A stretch of DNA of 50,838 nt, taken from contig JACDOC010000021.1 of the NCBI GenBank assembly GCA_017656295.1, positions 1 to 50,838 of the forward strand. Direction: 5' to 3'. How positions within the stretch are numbered: position 1 is the first letter of the stretch; each line of letters opens with the position of its first letter. Both the position numbers and the translations under genes were made by a program. Under the pieces are notes generated by a model. That model was not told the DNA's origin and made no database searches. It saw only the letters and a program-made list of their open reading frames with translations. This document shows, piece by piece, positions 16,273 through 24,760 of the stretch. The DNA comes from Bacillus sp. (in: firmicutes) (GTDB lineage Bacteria; Bacillota; Bacilli; Bacillales; JACDOC01).

Positions 16273-17631
16273 TTATAATAGGGCGTGTAAAAACCAGGAA
16301 GCAATCGTAAAGTACGTAATGAGTGAAAAAATATCATTAATTGTTGTAATTAATGGACCAGAAGCAACAGCTGGATCAATGTTAAAACGGTATAAAATTA
16401 ACGGAATTATGGTTCCTGCTAACGTACCGATAATTAATGTAAGTAATAGCGAGCTACCTACGACAAAGCCTAATATGAGACTTCCTTGCCAAACATACGC
16501 AATGATAGAAATCAACATTCCGCAAGTTAGTCCAATAATTAAACCAACACCAAATTCACGCCAAATGAGCTTCATAATCGTTTTTGAATCAATGTCTTTA
16601 GAAGCTAGACCGCGCACGACGACAGCGAGAGATTGTGTTCCCGTATTCCCGGTCATCCCCGCAATCATGGGCATGAAAAAGGCAAGGGCAACGACTCTTT
16701 GGAGCGTATCTTCAAAAGAGGAAATAATGCTTCCCGATACGAGTCCGATAAACAATAGTAAAATGAGCCAAGGAAGTCGCCGATAAGCAGCTACAAAAGC
16801 TTTTGTATCAAAATCAATCGCTTTACCAGATGCGGACAATTTCTCGATATCTTCGTTTGCTTCTTGAATAACGACGTCGATAATGTCGTCAAACGTTACG
16901 ATCCCCATTAAAACGCCTTCTTCATTTACAACGGGAATAGCAAGGAAGTCATATCGTTCAATGAGTCGAGCCACTTCTTCTTGGTCGGTATTTACGTCGA
17001 CCGATATGACCCGCTCGTACATAATATTTTGGATTTTATCATTCATATCGGCCAATAGTAAGTCCCGATAAGAAACAACACCTACAAGTTTTCTGTTTTC
17101 ATCCACGACGTATAAATAGTTAATCGTTTCTGCAAATTCAGCAAACGATTTTAATTTGTCAACCGCTTCGCGTACTGTGTAGTAGTTTCGAATCCAAACG
17201 AAACGGTTCGTCATTAAACGACCAGCCGTTTCCGGGTGATACGTCATCATATTTTGGACGATAGACGACTCTTCTTTTTTCATCCCGGATAAGAAGGATT
17301 CAATTTTTTCCGGAGACAAATCGTCAAGTAAAGAAGCTAAGTCGTCGTTGTCCATGTCGTCTAATACTTTCCCCGACTTTTCAGCACCTAATCGGTTCAG
17401 AACGTCTAATTGTAATTCACGATCCAGTTCTTGAATCATATCGGCAAGGACAGGAATGCTTAACTGCAACAAGAAACGGGTACGGTGCTTTTCTGGAAGA
17501 TTGGAGTATACAGTTGCCATATCATATGGCTGCAATTCATCAAGTAAATGTTGCAGCTCTTTTCTTTTACCCTCTTTTAAATATTTGATAACAAATAAGG
17601 TAATTTGATCGTGTGTGAATTGTTTTACCAT
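16273..17631 (-). CDS. mgtE: Magnesium transporter MgtE
   Basis: A 452-residue protein matching MgtE length. The N-terminal alpha-helical MgtE_N superhelical domain (about 1-130) contains DLASLLDDL; a CBS pair (about 135-255) includes YVVDENRKLVGVVSYRDLL; five membrane segments follow from LPWLILLLFIGLVSG, with the pore signature GMTGNTGTQSLAVVVRG. MgtE is a Mg2+-gated Mg2+ channel: Mg2+ bound at the CBS/N-domain interface closes it. GGGAGGAGGG is placed for the ATG at 17631; the longer frame to 17691 has no ribosome binding site. Together with the two CNNM genes it forms a Mg2+ block. I saw no M-box riboswitch upstream. Confidence 0.95.
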   Translation of the reverse strand: MVKQFTHDQITLFVIKYLKEGKRKELQHLLDELQPYDMATVYSNLPEKHRTRFLLQLSIPVLADMIQELDRELQLDVLNRLGAEKSGKVLDDMDNDDLASLLDDLSPEKIESFLSGMKKEESSIVQNMMTYHPETAGRLMTNRFVWIRNYYTVREAVDKLKSFAEFAETINYLYVVDENRKLVGVVSYRDLLLADMNDKIQNIMYERVISVDVNTDQEEVARLIERYDFLAIPVVNEEGVLMGIVTFDDIIDVVIQEANEDIEKLSASGKAIDFDTKAFVAAYRRLPWLILLLFIGLVSGSIISSFEDTLQRVVALAFFMPMIAGMTGNTGTQSLAVVVRGLASKDIDSKTIMKLIWREFGVGLIIGLTCGMLISIIAYVWQGSLILGFVVGSSLLLTLIIGTLAGTIIPLILYRFNIDPAVASGPLITTINDIFSLITYFTIASWFLHALL

Positions 17632-17829
17632 TTGCATTCCCTCCTCCCATTGTTTTATAAATGGTGGTAAAACGGACAAAACCACTTTCATTATTATAAA
17701 GGGAAATATAGCATAATGAAATAAATTCCGGTCAGGTTTGTTTATCCAATGGAAAAAATATTTGAGTCTTTATCAAGTTTTCCTATTTGGTCGGTCAGAA
17801 AAAGATGGCTTTAATTTTAGAGGACAGAT

Positions 17830-17866
17830 AAAAAAGAGGACTATAGGTAAAATCCCCTTAGTCCTT
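17830..17866 (-). terminator. Rho-independent terminator of the small membrane protein gene
   Basis: Minus strand AGGACTA / TAGTCCT with a partly paired interior, followed by CTCTTTTTT, immediately after the stop at 17870. Confidence 0.7.
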
Positions 17867-17869
17867 TTC

Positions 17870-18067
17870 CTAATTAAAAAAGAAGTATATACTTTGAACA
17901 CTAAGTGAAACAAGTAAAAAGCTTAAGAGAACAAAAAGTGCAAATGTAATATATTTCCATATATTTTTGTTTGATGAGGATAGATAAGTAAACAATCTCC
18001 ATAGAATAAAACTAAATACAAATAAAAAAGCCAAAAAAGCCTGTATTTCAAATAAATATTCCAACAT
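17870..18067 (-). CDS. Small two-helix membrane protein, unknown function
   Basis: About 65 residues with two hydrophobic segments (LFEIQAFLAFLFVFSFILW and FALFVLLSFLLVSLSVQSIYF) separated by a short polar loop SSSNKN. Start by AAAAGGAG nine bases before ATG 18067; ATG 18073 is closer (three bases). It is followed by a terminator and stands alone between mgtE and a divergently oriented gene. Family not recognised. Confidence 0.6.
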   Translation of the reverse strand: MLEYLFEIQAFLAFLFVFSFILWRLFTYLSSSNKNIWKYITFALFVLLSFLLVSLSVQSIYFFFN

Positions 18068-18434
18068 AACCATCCACTCCTTTTTAAACAGAGTATGCAA
18101 GTAAGCCAAAAGTGGATACGTTCACAGTACAATTATTTTTATTTTACTTATAATTGAGTAAAGGTCTTTTTTTTATGGGAGAATCGTGTACCGATAAAGT
18201 TTAATTAAGGTGTTTTTTATATTCAGAAGAAAATAAACAGTGGATGTTTGATAAATAGAATGGTTTTTCGGACACATGAGGCGTAAAATGGGATGGAATT
18301 TCGTTTTTTTTTGAACACATTTTTGAAAATTCCGGCCACATTCTTTCGGACGATAGGACTTCGCTCCGAAAATTTCTTTATATCCGATATAATAAAAATT
18401 AGATAGGCAGGCTACTTACAGAGAGGGATTGGGT
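18068..18434. other. Divergent intergenic region
   Basis: About 367 AT-rich bases between divergent genes. It contains an inverted repeat TTTCGGA / TCCGAAA (18341-18372) and TATAAT near 18388 that may serve the rightward gene at 18435. No gene could be supported here. Confidence 0.4.
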
Positions 18435-19199
18435 ATGAAACAGTTAGATACGAATGTAATTTATCTTCATGTGAACTATTCAGAACAATTTGTGTTATCG
18501 AATGGGATTTCTTTTGGTGAATTTGTTGCTTCCTTACCGAAGGACATTCATCAGGTACTATTATTAAAGCATCAGTTTGAAGACACGGAAGTACATATGC
18601 ATACGTTATTGGACTATGTGAAAAAAGATCCTTTTTATCAGTTAGCACAAGAGGATGTTGCGAGTTATGGGGATTTTTGTTGGGTTGATTTCGAAGAGAT
18701 AGAAGGAGCTGATGTGTTAGACGGACAAGAAATTGCCGAGCTGTTGTATTTAGGGCATATGAAGAAACATCTGCGACTTCCGTTTTTTCAAAAATTGAAT
18801 AATCGTTACGTTTATCTGTCCCATGACGATGGGTATTGGACAAAAGTGTATTACCGATACTTTGAAGATTTTTATCACATACTTGGAGCAGTAATTGGTC
18901 GGCGCCTTTCGGGAACAAAGCTAGAACGGAGCTTTCTCCGTTTGAAAAAGAAACACTACCCACCGATTCCAAAAGAATTTCTTTATCCATTTATGGATTA
19001 TTTGAAAGAAGGAATGGTCATTTCGTTTGATCACGTTCAGTTTTCACGGACAAAAATTGAGCTTCCTGTTTGGATTGCTGGCGATTTTCTGAACATGGAC
19101 GAAATGTTAGAGCATTTTCAAAAAATAGCGAAACGTGAAGTCGATGGAAAAATTGTGTTTGACCGAAAAACAAGAGAGTGGCGCTCATACATCAACTAA
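18435..19199 (+). CDS. Protein of unknown function, 254 residues
   Basis: A soluble, aromatic-rich protein with no signal peptide or membrane segment. Features visible are an acidic stretch FCWVDFEEIEGADVLDGQEIAELLYLGHMKK and a basic region GTKLERSFLRLKKKHYPP. I have seen homologues in Bacillaceae annotated only as hypothetical, and I do not recognise a catalytic motif. The start is ATG 18435 with GAGAGGGA six bases upstream. The stop lies 12 bases before the start of the fructosamine kinase family gene, so the two probably form an operon; a shared role is possible but unproven. Confidence 0.8.
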   Translation: MKQLDTNVIYLHVNYSEQFVLSNGISFGEFVASLPKDIHQVLLLKHQFEDTEVHMHTLLDYVKKDPFYQLAQEDVASYGDFCWVDFEEIEGADVLDGQEIAELLYLGHMKKHLRLPFFQKLNNRYVYLSHDDGYWTKVYYRYFEDFYHILGAVIGRRLSGTKLERSFLRLKKKHYPPIPKEFLYPFMDYLKEGMVISFDHVQFSRTKIELPVWIAGDFLNMDEMLEHFQKIAKREVDGKIVFDRKTREWRSYIN

Positions 19200-19211
19200 G
19201 GAGTGAATAGG

Positions 19212-20084
19212 ATGCAGCTGAAGTCACTCGTTGAAGATGCAGTCAAGCGTGTACTCGGAACCAGCATTGTAACAAATGTCCAAGAAGTAACTGGCGGAGA
19301 TATTAACCGTGCGTTTCGGGTCGATACGAATGAGGGGCGACTATTTGTCAAAGGAAATCGAGTGTCTCCGACCTTTTTTCAACTGGAGGCACAAGGGTTA
19401 AACGAAATTCGCCAAACGAACACCATTGCTGTCCCAAACGTGATTGAGGTGACTGCCACTCCGGATGAATCGTGGTCGTTTCTATTATTAGAATGGATAG
19501 AAGGAAAAAAGTCGGCGCGAACAGAGGAATGGTTGGGACACCGGTTAGCCCAGATGCATCGCCAGCCGATGCCGTATCACGGTTATCACACCGACACGTA
19601 TATCGGTAGTTTACTTCAGAAAAACGGTACGTACGAAAATTGGGTCGAGTATTATCGAGATGTCCGGTTAGCATCCCAAGTTCAGCAAGCGAAACAACGT
19701 GGTCGACTCCCCCTAGAGCGGGAAAAACGAATTCAACAACTACTGGAGCGAATCGAAGCGTGGCTACCTTCCGATGTACAGCCATCTTTATTACATGGAG
19801 ATTTATGGGGTGGAAACTGGATGGTAGGTCCGAACGGAGAACCGTATGTAATTGACCCATCTGTTTTTTATGGTGATGCTGAGTTTGAACTTGCGTTTAC
19901 AGAACTGTTTGGCGGTTTTTCTCCAACGTTTTATGCTGCTTATCAAGAAGTGAAGCCGCTATCTCCTTCATACGAAGAAGTCAAACCGTTATATCAGCTA
20001 TACTATTTGCTCGTCCATTTAAATTTGTTTGGCGAAACATACGGTCCGTCTGTGGATCGGATAGTGAAGAAATATATAGGCTAA
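19212..20084 (+). CDS. Fructosamine kinase family protein
   Basis: A 290-residue protein-kinase-fold small-molecule kinase. The phosphotransfer motif HGDLWGGNWM (near residue 200) and the metal-binding Asp in YVIDPSVFYGD match the fructosamine-3-kinase/ribulosamine kinase family, and the N-terminal GGDINRAFRV and LFVKGN segments give the nucleotide-binding loop and Lys. The eukaryotic enzymes phosphorylate fructosamines to reverse protein glycation; bacterial homologues act on ribulosamines or free substrates, so the substrate is open. AAGGAG eight bases before ATG 19212 sets the start, 12 bases after the previous stop. Confidence 0.88.
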   Translation: MQLKSLVEDAVKRVLGTSIVTNVQEVTGGDINRAFRVDTNEGRLFVKGNRVSPTFFQLEAQGLNEIRQTNTIAVPNVIEVTATPDESWSFLLLEWIEGKKSARTEEWLGHRLAQMHRQPMPYHGYHTDTYIGSLLQKNGTYENWVEYYRDVRLASQVQQAKQRGRLPLEREKRIQQLLERIEAWLPSDVQPSLLHGDLWGGNWMVGPNGEPYVIDPSVFYGDAEFELAFTELFGGFSPTFYAAYQEVKPLSPSYEEVKPLYQLYYLLVHLNLFGETYGPSVDRIVKKYIG

Positions 20085-20127
20085 CCCCTAATTTTATAAC
20101 CAATATTTACAAATATTTTAATATTTT

Positions 20128-20586
20128 GGGCTCTATACTAAATGTGGTGGTCATGCTTATCATCTCAAGGGCTCAGATAATTCACAAAAAATGATTAAAA
20201 AATAACACCTTCTTCTCTCTCTTTGATAATCTAAAGTTGCCACACAATAGACACCAAAGGGAGAGAAGATAGGTGCTTACTCATTCTATCATAAACTTAT
20301 TAGGGATTAAAGATAAGCATGTAGAGATTTTTGATTCAGGGGAAGAAGAAGGCGTATTTTGGTTTGAACTACATACATGTGTGAAAATGCAGAAATGTCC
20401 GAAGTGTAAAAGCCGTACAAAACGCATACATAGCTATCGAATGCGAAAAATACAGAGTTCATCAATGGCGGGAAAAAGAGTGTACTTACATGTGAAGAAG
20501 CGAAGATATCGTTGTACAACATGTGGTCATACTTTTTATGAAAAGCTTTCGTTTGTAGATCGATATCAACGTCACACGGTGGGCAA
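20128..20586 (+). mobile_element. ISL3-type insertion sequence, left-end remnant
   Basis: Sequence from GGGCTCTATACTAAATG, which resembles an ISL3-family terminal repeat, through a leader and the 5' part of a transposase gene. The right portion is missing; homology stops where the Nudix gene begins at about 20580-20587. This looks like an insertion followed by an adjacent deletion. The left boundary is inferred. Confidence 0.65.
20273..20580 (+). pseudogene. ISL3 family transposase, N-terminal fragment
   Basis: A GTG start with GGGAGAGAAG upstream encodes about 100 residues of an ISL3 transposase N-terminus: a zinc-binding region with CPKCKSRTKRIHSY and, 40 residues later, YRCTTCGHTFYE, then SFVDRYQRHT. 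The catalytic DDE domain is absent. The open frame itself continues to 20623 but the last ~14 residues come from the Nudix gene read in another frame. The protein cannot transpose. Confidence 0.85.
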
Positions 20587-21030
20587 ATGGGGTATCCGAT
20601 TCGCGTACGAGCGTGTAGCTTAATTATTGAAAATGAACAAGTTTTACTAGTCAAGTTTCAGTCAGAAGAAGGGATTCATTATAACTTACCGGCTGGTGGT
20701 GTAGAAAAAGGAGAAAGTGTCATTGAAGCCGTCCGGCGAGAAGCAAAAGAAGAAGCAGGGATAGACGTCGAAGTAGGGGAACTGGCATTTGTGTTTGAAT
20801 ATGCCCCACATTTATTAAATGAACTGGTAACAAACATTCACGGCCTGCATTTAATTTTTGAATGTCATTTAAAAGAAGGGTCCATCCCCCACATGCCAGC
20901 ACATCCGGATTCCGATCAAATCGGTGTGGAATGGGTCCCGTTGCATCGGTTAAATGACATCGTCTTATATCCCGCGATACAAAAACATATTGTTACGTTT
21001 GCTCACACGAAACGAACGATCCGTTTTTAG
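20587..21030 (+). CDS. Nudix hydrolase
   Basis: A 147-residue Nudix protein. The Nudix box GGVEKGESVIEAVRREAKEEAGI (23 residues, near positions 37-59) is intact, with the essential REAKEEAG core that binds divalent metal. Family members hydrolyse nucleoside diphosphate-linked compounds; the substrate cannot be deduced. The ATG at 20587 agrees with the expected N-terminus MGYPIRVRACSLI, but its ribosome binding site appears to have been replaced by the IS remnant directly upstream (GTGGGCAA only). Expression may therefore depend on the IS or be low. A terminator follows. Confidence 0.9.
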   Translation: MGYPIRVRACSLIIENEQVLLVKFQSEEGIHYNLPAGGVEKGESVIEAVRREAKEEAGIDVEVGELAFVFEYAPHLLNELVTNIHGLHLIFECHLKEGSIPHMPAHPDSDQIGVEWVPLHRLNDIVLYPAIQKHIVTFAHTKRTIRF

Positions 21031-21093
21031 AAGAACGTCTGCTCATATCCACCTAATATTTTCGTTCCTTGAAAGGACAGCTTCGAACTCGAT

Positions 21094-21130
21094 AAGTCCT
21101 GGTCTTTTATTAGCCAGGGCTTGTTTTTTT
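21094..21130 (+). terminator. Rho-independent terminator of the Nudix gene
   Basis: AAGTCCTGG / CCAGGGCTT stem followed by GTTTTTTT, 63 bases after the Nudix stop codon. Confidence 0.8.
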
Positions 21131-21251
21131 GCTCAAAAAATTTTTTTCATTGGTTTATAAGTTTGTATTTTTTTGAAAAATTGAATTTTATGTTTGTGAC
21201 AAATTTGTTAAATAGGGGTGAATAGGGACGAAAAACGTAGAAAAGGCGAGA

Positions 21252-21302
21252 GAAAGGAGGAAGTTACCGTTTTCACTCCTTTTTCAATTGCATGTAACGG
21301 TA
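21252..21302 (+). promoter_or_regulatory. Hairpin and inverted repeat upstream of the SulP gene
   Basis: AAAGGAG / CTCCTTT can pair across a ~16-base loop and is followed by T residues. TACCGTT (21265) and AACGGTA (21296) form a spaced inverted repeat, with TATGAT-like sequence after the second arm. The element lies 60-110 bases before the SulP gene, a plausible operator, but the regulator is unknown. Confidence 0.35.
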
Positions 21303-21359
21303 TGATATGATGGTACATGTTTAATTTGACGATAGATTTATAAGAAAGAAGGTGAAAAG

Positions 21360-22829
21360 ATGACTTATGGATGGAAGCAAGAATGGTTTGGTAACGTGAA
21401 AGGAGATATTTTATCTGGTATTGTTGTTGCGTTAGCTCTAATTCCGGAAGCGATTGCCTTTTCCATTATTGCCGGTGTTGATCCTATGGTCGGTTTGTAT
21501 GCCTCCTTCTGTATTGCTGTAGTGATTGCATTTGTTGGTGGACGTCCGGGAATGGTTTCAGCAGCAACAGGAGCGATGGCCCTCTTAATGGTTAACTTAG
21601 TAGATGAACACGGATTGCAATATTTATTTGCTGCAACCATTTTAACGGGAATCATCCAAATTATTTTTGGTTATTTAAAATTGGCTCGGTTTATGAAATT
21701 TATTCCTCGTTCGGTGATGATTGGCTTTGTGAATGCGCTCGCGATTTTAATTTTTATGGCTCAGCTTGAACATTTTGTTGGGCAAGGCTGGGTGATGTAT
21801 GCGTTAACGGCGGGGGCTTTAGCAATTATTTATTTATTCCCGCGCATCACAAAAGCTGTCCCATCTCCATTAGTCGCGATTATTATCATTACGGCAATTG
21901 CTGTAGTTACAAAAGTAGATGTGAAAACCATTGGCGACATGGGGGGAATTTCAAAAACGCTACCGATGTTTCTTATTCCTGATGTTCCTCTCAATTGGGA
22001 AACGTTAACGATAATTTTCCCTTATTCATTAGCCCTAGCGATTGTCGGTTTACTAGAATCGTTATTAACGGCTTCGATTGTCGATGATTTAACTGATACG
22101 GATAGTAATAAAAATCAAGAGTGCAAAGGACAGGGTTTAGCAAATATTGCGGCTGGATTTTTTGGCGGGATGGCTGGTTGTGCGATGATTGGGCAATCGG
22201 TCATTAACATTAAATCCGGTGGGCGTGGACGCCTTTCTACATTTGTTGCAGGTACGTTTTTATTATTTTTAATTATTGTTCTTGGGGACTTGGTCGTTCA
22301 AATTCCAATGGCGGCATTGGTTGGGGTTATGATTATGGTGTCCATCGGTACGTTTGATTGGAATTCATTAAAAATGATGCGTCAAGTGCCTGTAACGGAC
22401 TCAATTGTAATGGTTGTAACAGTAGTTACGGTCGTCTTTACGCATGACTTATCAAAAGGGGTCTTTGCGGGTGTTATATTAAGCGCCCTTTTCTTTGCCG
22501 CGAAAATGTCAAAGGTGAAGGTAACGGCTCATTTGGATGAAGCATTAGATCGGAAAACATATACAGTATATGGACAATTGTTCTTTGCTTCGGTGACGGA
22601 TTTACTTGAGCAAATTGAGTGGAAAGAGACCGCTAAACAAGTGGAAATCGATTTTTCACATGCCCACGTTTGGGACGATTCGGCAGTTGCAGCGATTGAT
22701 AAAATTGTATTAAAATTACAAGAAAACGGCACAACCGTCCAATTGAAAGGACTCAATCAACCTAGCTTACGACTTGTTGAACGGTTAGCCGTGCATAAAC
22801 AAGATCAGGTGAAGCTGTCTAGTCACTAA
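21360..22829 (+). CDS. SulP family anion transporter with STAS domain
   Basis: A 489-residue protein with about 11-12 transmembrane segments and a C-terminal cytoplasmic STAS domain (about residues 390-480, with [13 protein letters not shown]). The signature [35 protein letters not shown] near the N-terminus is typical of SulP. Members carry sulfate, bicarbonate or related anions. No carbonic anhydrase or sulfur gene is adjacent, so the substrate is open. GAAGGTG is five bases before the ATG. The next gene, a universal stress protein, is 14 bases downstream from its preferred start and likely co-transcribed. Confidence 0.92.
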   Translation: MTYGWKQEWFGNVKGDILSGIVVALALIPEAIAFSIIAGVDPMVGLYASFCIAVVIAFVGGRPGMVSAATGAMALLMVNLVDEHGLQYLFAATILTGIIQIIFGYLKLARFMKFIPRSVMIGFVNALAILIFMAQLEHFVGQGWVMYALTAGALAIIYLFPRITKAVPSPLVAIIIITAIAVVTKVDVKTIGDMGGISKTLPMFLIPDVPLNWETLTIIFPYSLALAIVGLLESLLTASIVDDLTDTDSNKNQECKGQGLANIAAGFFGGMAGCAMIGQSVINIKSGGRGRLSTFVAGTFLLFLIIVLGDLVVQIPMAALVGVMIMVSIGTFDWNSLKMMRQVPVTDSIVMVVTVVTVVFTHDLSKGVFAGVILSALFFAAKMSKVKVTAHLDEALDRKTYTVYGQLFFASVTDLLEQIEWKETAKQVEIDFSHAHVWDDSAVAAIDKIVLKLQENGTTVQLKGLNQPSLRLVERLAVHKQDQVKLSSH

Positions 22830-22843
22830 AACGGGGGATGACG

Positions 22844-23251
22844 ATGAAATCGGTTTTATTAGCTGTTGGCGGTACGACGCACTCCATGAAAGCTGCCGAG
22901 ACAGCCGTTTCTTTAGGAAACGATCACTTTTATCATATTGTTCATGTTGTTAGTCCATCGGAATCCAAACACGATGCTTGGTTAGGGTGGGATAAAGAAA
23001 AGCTACAATTAGAACGGAAACAAAAATTAAAACCAATAACCGATTTATTTGATGAAAAAGGTCTTCGATACGTCGTACATTTTTTAAAAGGAGAACCTGC
23101 AGAAAAAATTATTGAATTTGCAAATGCTCATCCGATTGATTTAATCGTGGTTGGTAGTCGAGGATTAAACAAATTCCAAGAATTTGTCCTCGGAAGTGTT
23201 AGCCAAGAAGTACTCCACCTTTCAAAAGTGCCTGTGTTAATCGTGAAGTAA
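22844..23251 (+). CDS. Universal stress protein (UspA family)
   Basis: A 135-residue UspA-fold protein. LLAVGGTTHS at the N-terminus and the ATP-binding signature GSRGLNKFQEFVLGSVSQEVLHLSKVPVLIV (G-2x-G-9x-G-S type) are present, so it probably binds ATP. Co-transcribed with the SulP transporter, it may modulate the transporter or the response to the same stress; SulP-Usp pairings are found in other bacteria. GGGGGATGACG precedes ATG 22844; ATG 22838 is the alternative start. Confidence 0.9.
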   Translation: MKSVLLAVGGTTHSMKAAETAVSLGNDHFYHIVHVVSPSESKHDAWLGWDKEKLQLERKQKLKPITDLFDEKGLRYVVHFLKGEPAEKIIEFANAHPIDLIVVGSRGLNKFQEFVLGSVSQEVLHLSKVPVLIVK

Positions 23252-23283
23252 AAAAACCGCTCTGCTATCAGAGCGGTTTTTTC
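23251..23283 (+). terminator. Rho-independent terminator of the SulP-Usp operon
   Basis: AAAAAACCGCTCTG / CAGAGCGGTTTTTT, a near-perfect stem with a short loop and T-tract directly after the Usp stop. Confidence 0.93.
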
Positions 23284-23287
23284 TTTT

Positions 23288-23468
23288 GTTATGTTATATT
23301 TCATTGTTGATTTTTAGAAAGTTATTCACACGACGGCGACTCCAGCGGGAACAAGAAGCCACAAGACCCTTACTTGAGCGTAGCGAGGGAAGCGGATTGC
23401 GGCTTGCCCGCGGAAAGCGTCCGCCACAAGCGTAATGTATAAATATCAACAGTATCGTTTAACGATTT
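23288..23468 (-). mobile_element. MITE-like element, copy B (inverted)
   Basis: Reverse-oriented copy of the family at 9020-9210. ATTGTTGATTTTTAG at the left is the complement of the family's right end, the interior contains the complements of GCCGCAAGCCGC and GTGGCGGACGCTTTCCGC, and the right side ends in ATCAACAGTATCGTTTAACG. The outermost tips have diverged (no CTCTG). It lies between the Usp terminator and the arg promoter. Confidence 0.75.
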
Positions 23469-23489
23469 TCAAAAGAAAACACCAGCATT

Positions 23490-23546
23490 TCCACAAAAAA
23501 TTCCCTCTTTGAATGTCTACTTCCACAAAAAATTCTCCCTTTGTGA
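23490..23546 (+). repeat. Two-copy direct repeat upstream of the arg operon
   Basis: TTCCACAAAAAATTC followed by CCTCTTTG or TCCCTTTG occurs twice, about 31 bases apart, within the 230 bases between MITE copy B and the argC promoter. Confidence 0.6.
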
Positions 23547-23630
23547 AGTATAAACAAGTTCTCTCAATTTGACTTAAAAAACAACGCGATACTTTACAAA
23601 TATGACGACGAAATTTTTATAAATATACAA

Positions 23631-23673
23631 TTGATTTTATTTTTATACCTGGATATAATGATAAATAATTCCA
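23631..23673 (+). promoter_or_regulatory. argC promoter with candidate ArgR/AhrC box
   Basis: -35 TTGATT at 23631, 17-base spacer, -10 TATAAT at 23654. Immediately overlapping, AATGATAAATAATTCCA resembles the Bacillus ARG box (CATGAATAAAAATTCAA type), and a second AT-rich half site, TTTTTATAAATATACA, lies upstream at about 23614. Arginine-dependent repression by ArgR/AhrC is inferred. Confidence 0.65.
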
Positions 23674-23697
23674 CGAACTGATGAAGGGGATTGAAGT

Positions 23698-24735
23698 ATG
23701 AAAATAGGGATAATAGGAGCTTCTGGTTATGGGGGAGTAGAATTGTATCGGATTTTGTCCCGCCATCCGGAAGTGACGGAAATTAATGTTTATACATCAG
23801 GAGCCGAGGAGATTCCATATGAAAAGGTGTATCCACATTTATACGGGAAGACGACAGCCCGTTTACAACCATTAGCTCTGGAGTACATCCAAAACGAGAA
23901 CGATTGTATTTTTTTAGCCACACCGTCGGGAATTTCCGCCAGACTAACACCGCAATTACACAACGAGGGCATAAAAATCATTGATTTATCTGGCGATTTA
24001 CGATTAAAAAACCCGAACCAATATACAGAATGGTACAAAAAAGTTCCGGCGCCAGAAACAATTCTTTCTCAAGCGGTATACGGTTTATCGGAATTACAGG
24101 CAGAACAGATAAAAGAAGGAACGATTCTAGCCAATCCCGGGTGCTACCCGACGGCTACGTTACTCGGGTTAGCTCCGGTTGTAAAAGAAAATATAGTCAA
24201 ACCAGGGTCCATCATTATTGATGCCAAGTCCGGCGTATCGGGGGCAGGGCGGAATCCGAATTTAGTGACCCACTTTGTCGAAGTACAAGACAACTTATCG
24301 ATTTATAAAGTGCATGAACATCAGCACATTCCTGAAATCGAGCAGCAATTACACGATTGGGACAGTCAGATCGGCGCCATCACCTTTAGCACGCATCTTG
24401 TTCCGATGACGCGTGGCATTATGGCTACGATTTACGTCGAGTTAAAAGAAGATTGGGGGAATTATAGATTACAAGAATTGTATGAACAGTTTTACGCGGC
24501 ATCCCCGTTCGTTCATATTCGTACCGATGGCACGTTCCCAAGTACGAAAGAAGTATACGGATCAAACGATTGTGTGATCAGCATAAAAAAAGATCCACGC
24601 ACGAATCGACTCACGATCGTATCCGTCATCGATAATTTAATGAAAGGAGCAGCAGGGCAAGCGGTACAAAATTTTAACATGATGTACGGGTTTAAAGAAA
24701 CAACGGCCCTCGACATGTTCCCGCTTTATCCATAA
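23698..24735 (+). CDS. argC: N-acetyl-gamma-glutamyl-phosphate reductase
   Basis: A 345-residue enzyme that reduces N-acetylglutamyl phosphate to the semialdehyde with NADPH, the third step of arginine synthesis. The N-terminal GIIGASGYGGVELYR nucleotide-binding motif and the catalytic Cys in ANPGCYPTATLLG (near residue 150) are present, as is the HEHQHIPEIEQ segment. First gene of the arg cluster, preceded by AAGGGGATTGAAGT and the promoter at 23631-23659. Length is normal. Confidence 0.97.
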   Translation: MKIGIIGASGYGGVELYRILSRHPEVTEINVYTSGAEEIPYEKVYPHLYGKTTARLQPLALEYIQNENDCIFLATPSGISARLTPQLHNEGIKIIDLSGDLRLKNPNQYTEWYKKVPAPETILSQAVYGLSELQAEQIKEGTILANPGCYPTATLLGLAPVVKENIVKPGSIIIDAKSGVSGAGRNPNLVTHFVEVQDNLSIYKVHEHQHIPEIEQQLHDWDSQIGAITFSTHLVPMTRGIMATIYVELKEDWGNYRLQELYEQFYAASPFVHIRTDGTFPSTKEVYGSNDCVISIKKDPRTNRLTIVSVIDNLMKGAAGQAVQNFNMMYGFKETTALDMFPLYP

Positions 24736-24760
24736 CAAAAGAAAGGTGGCATCATCAAAA

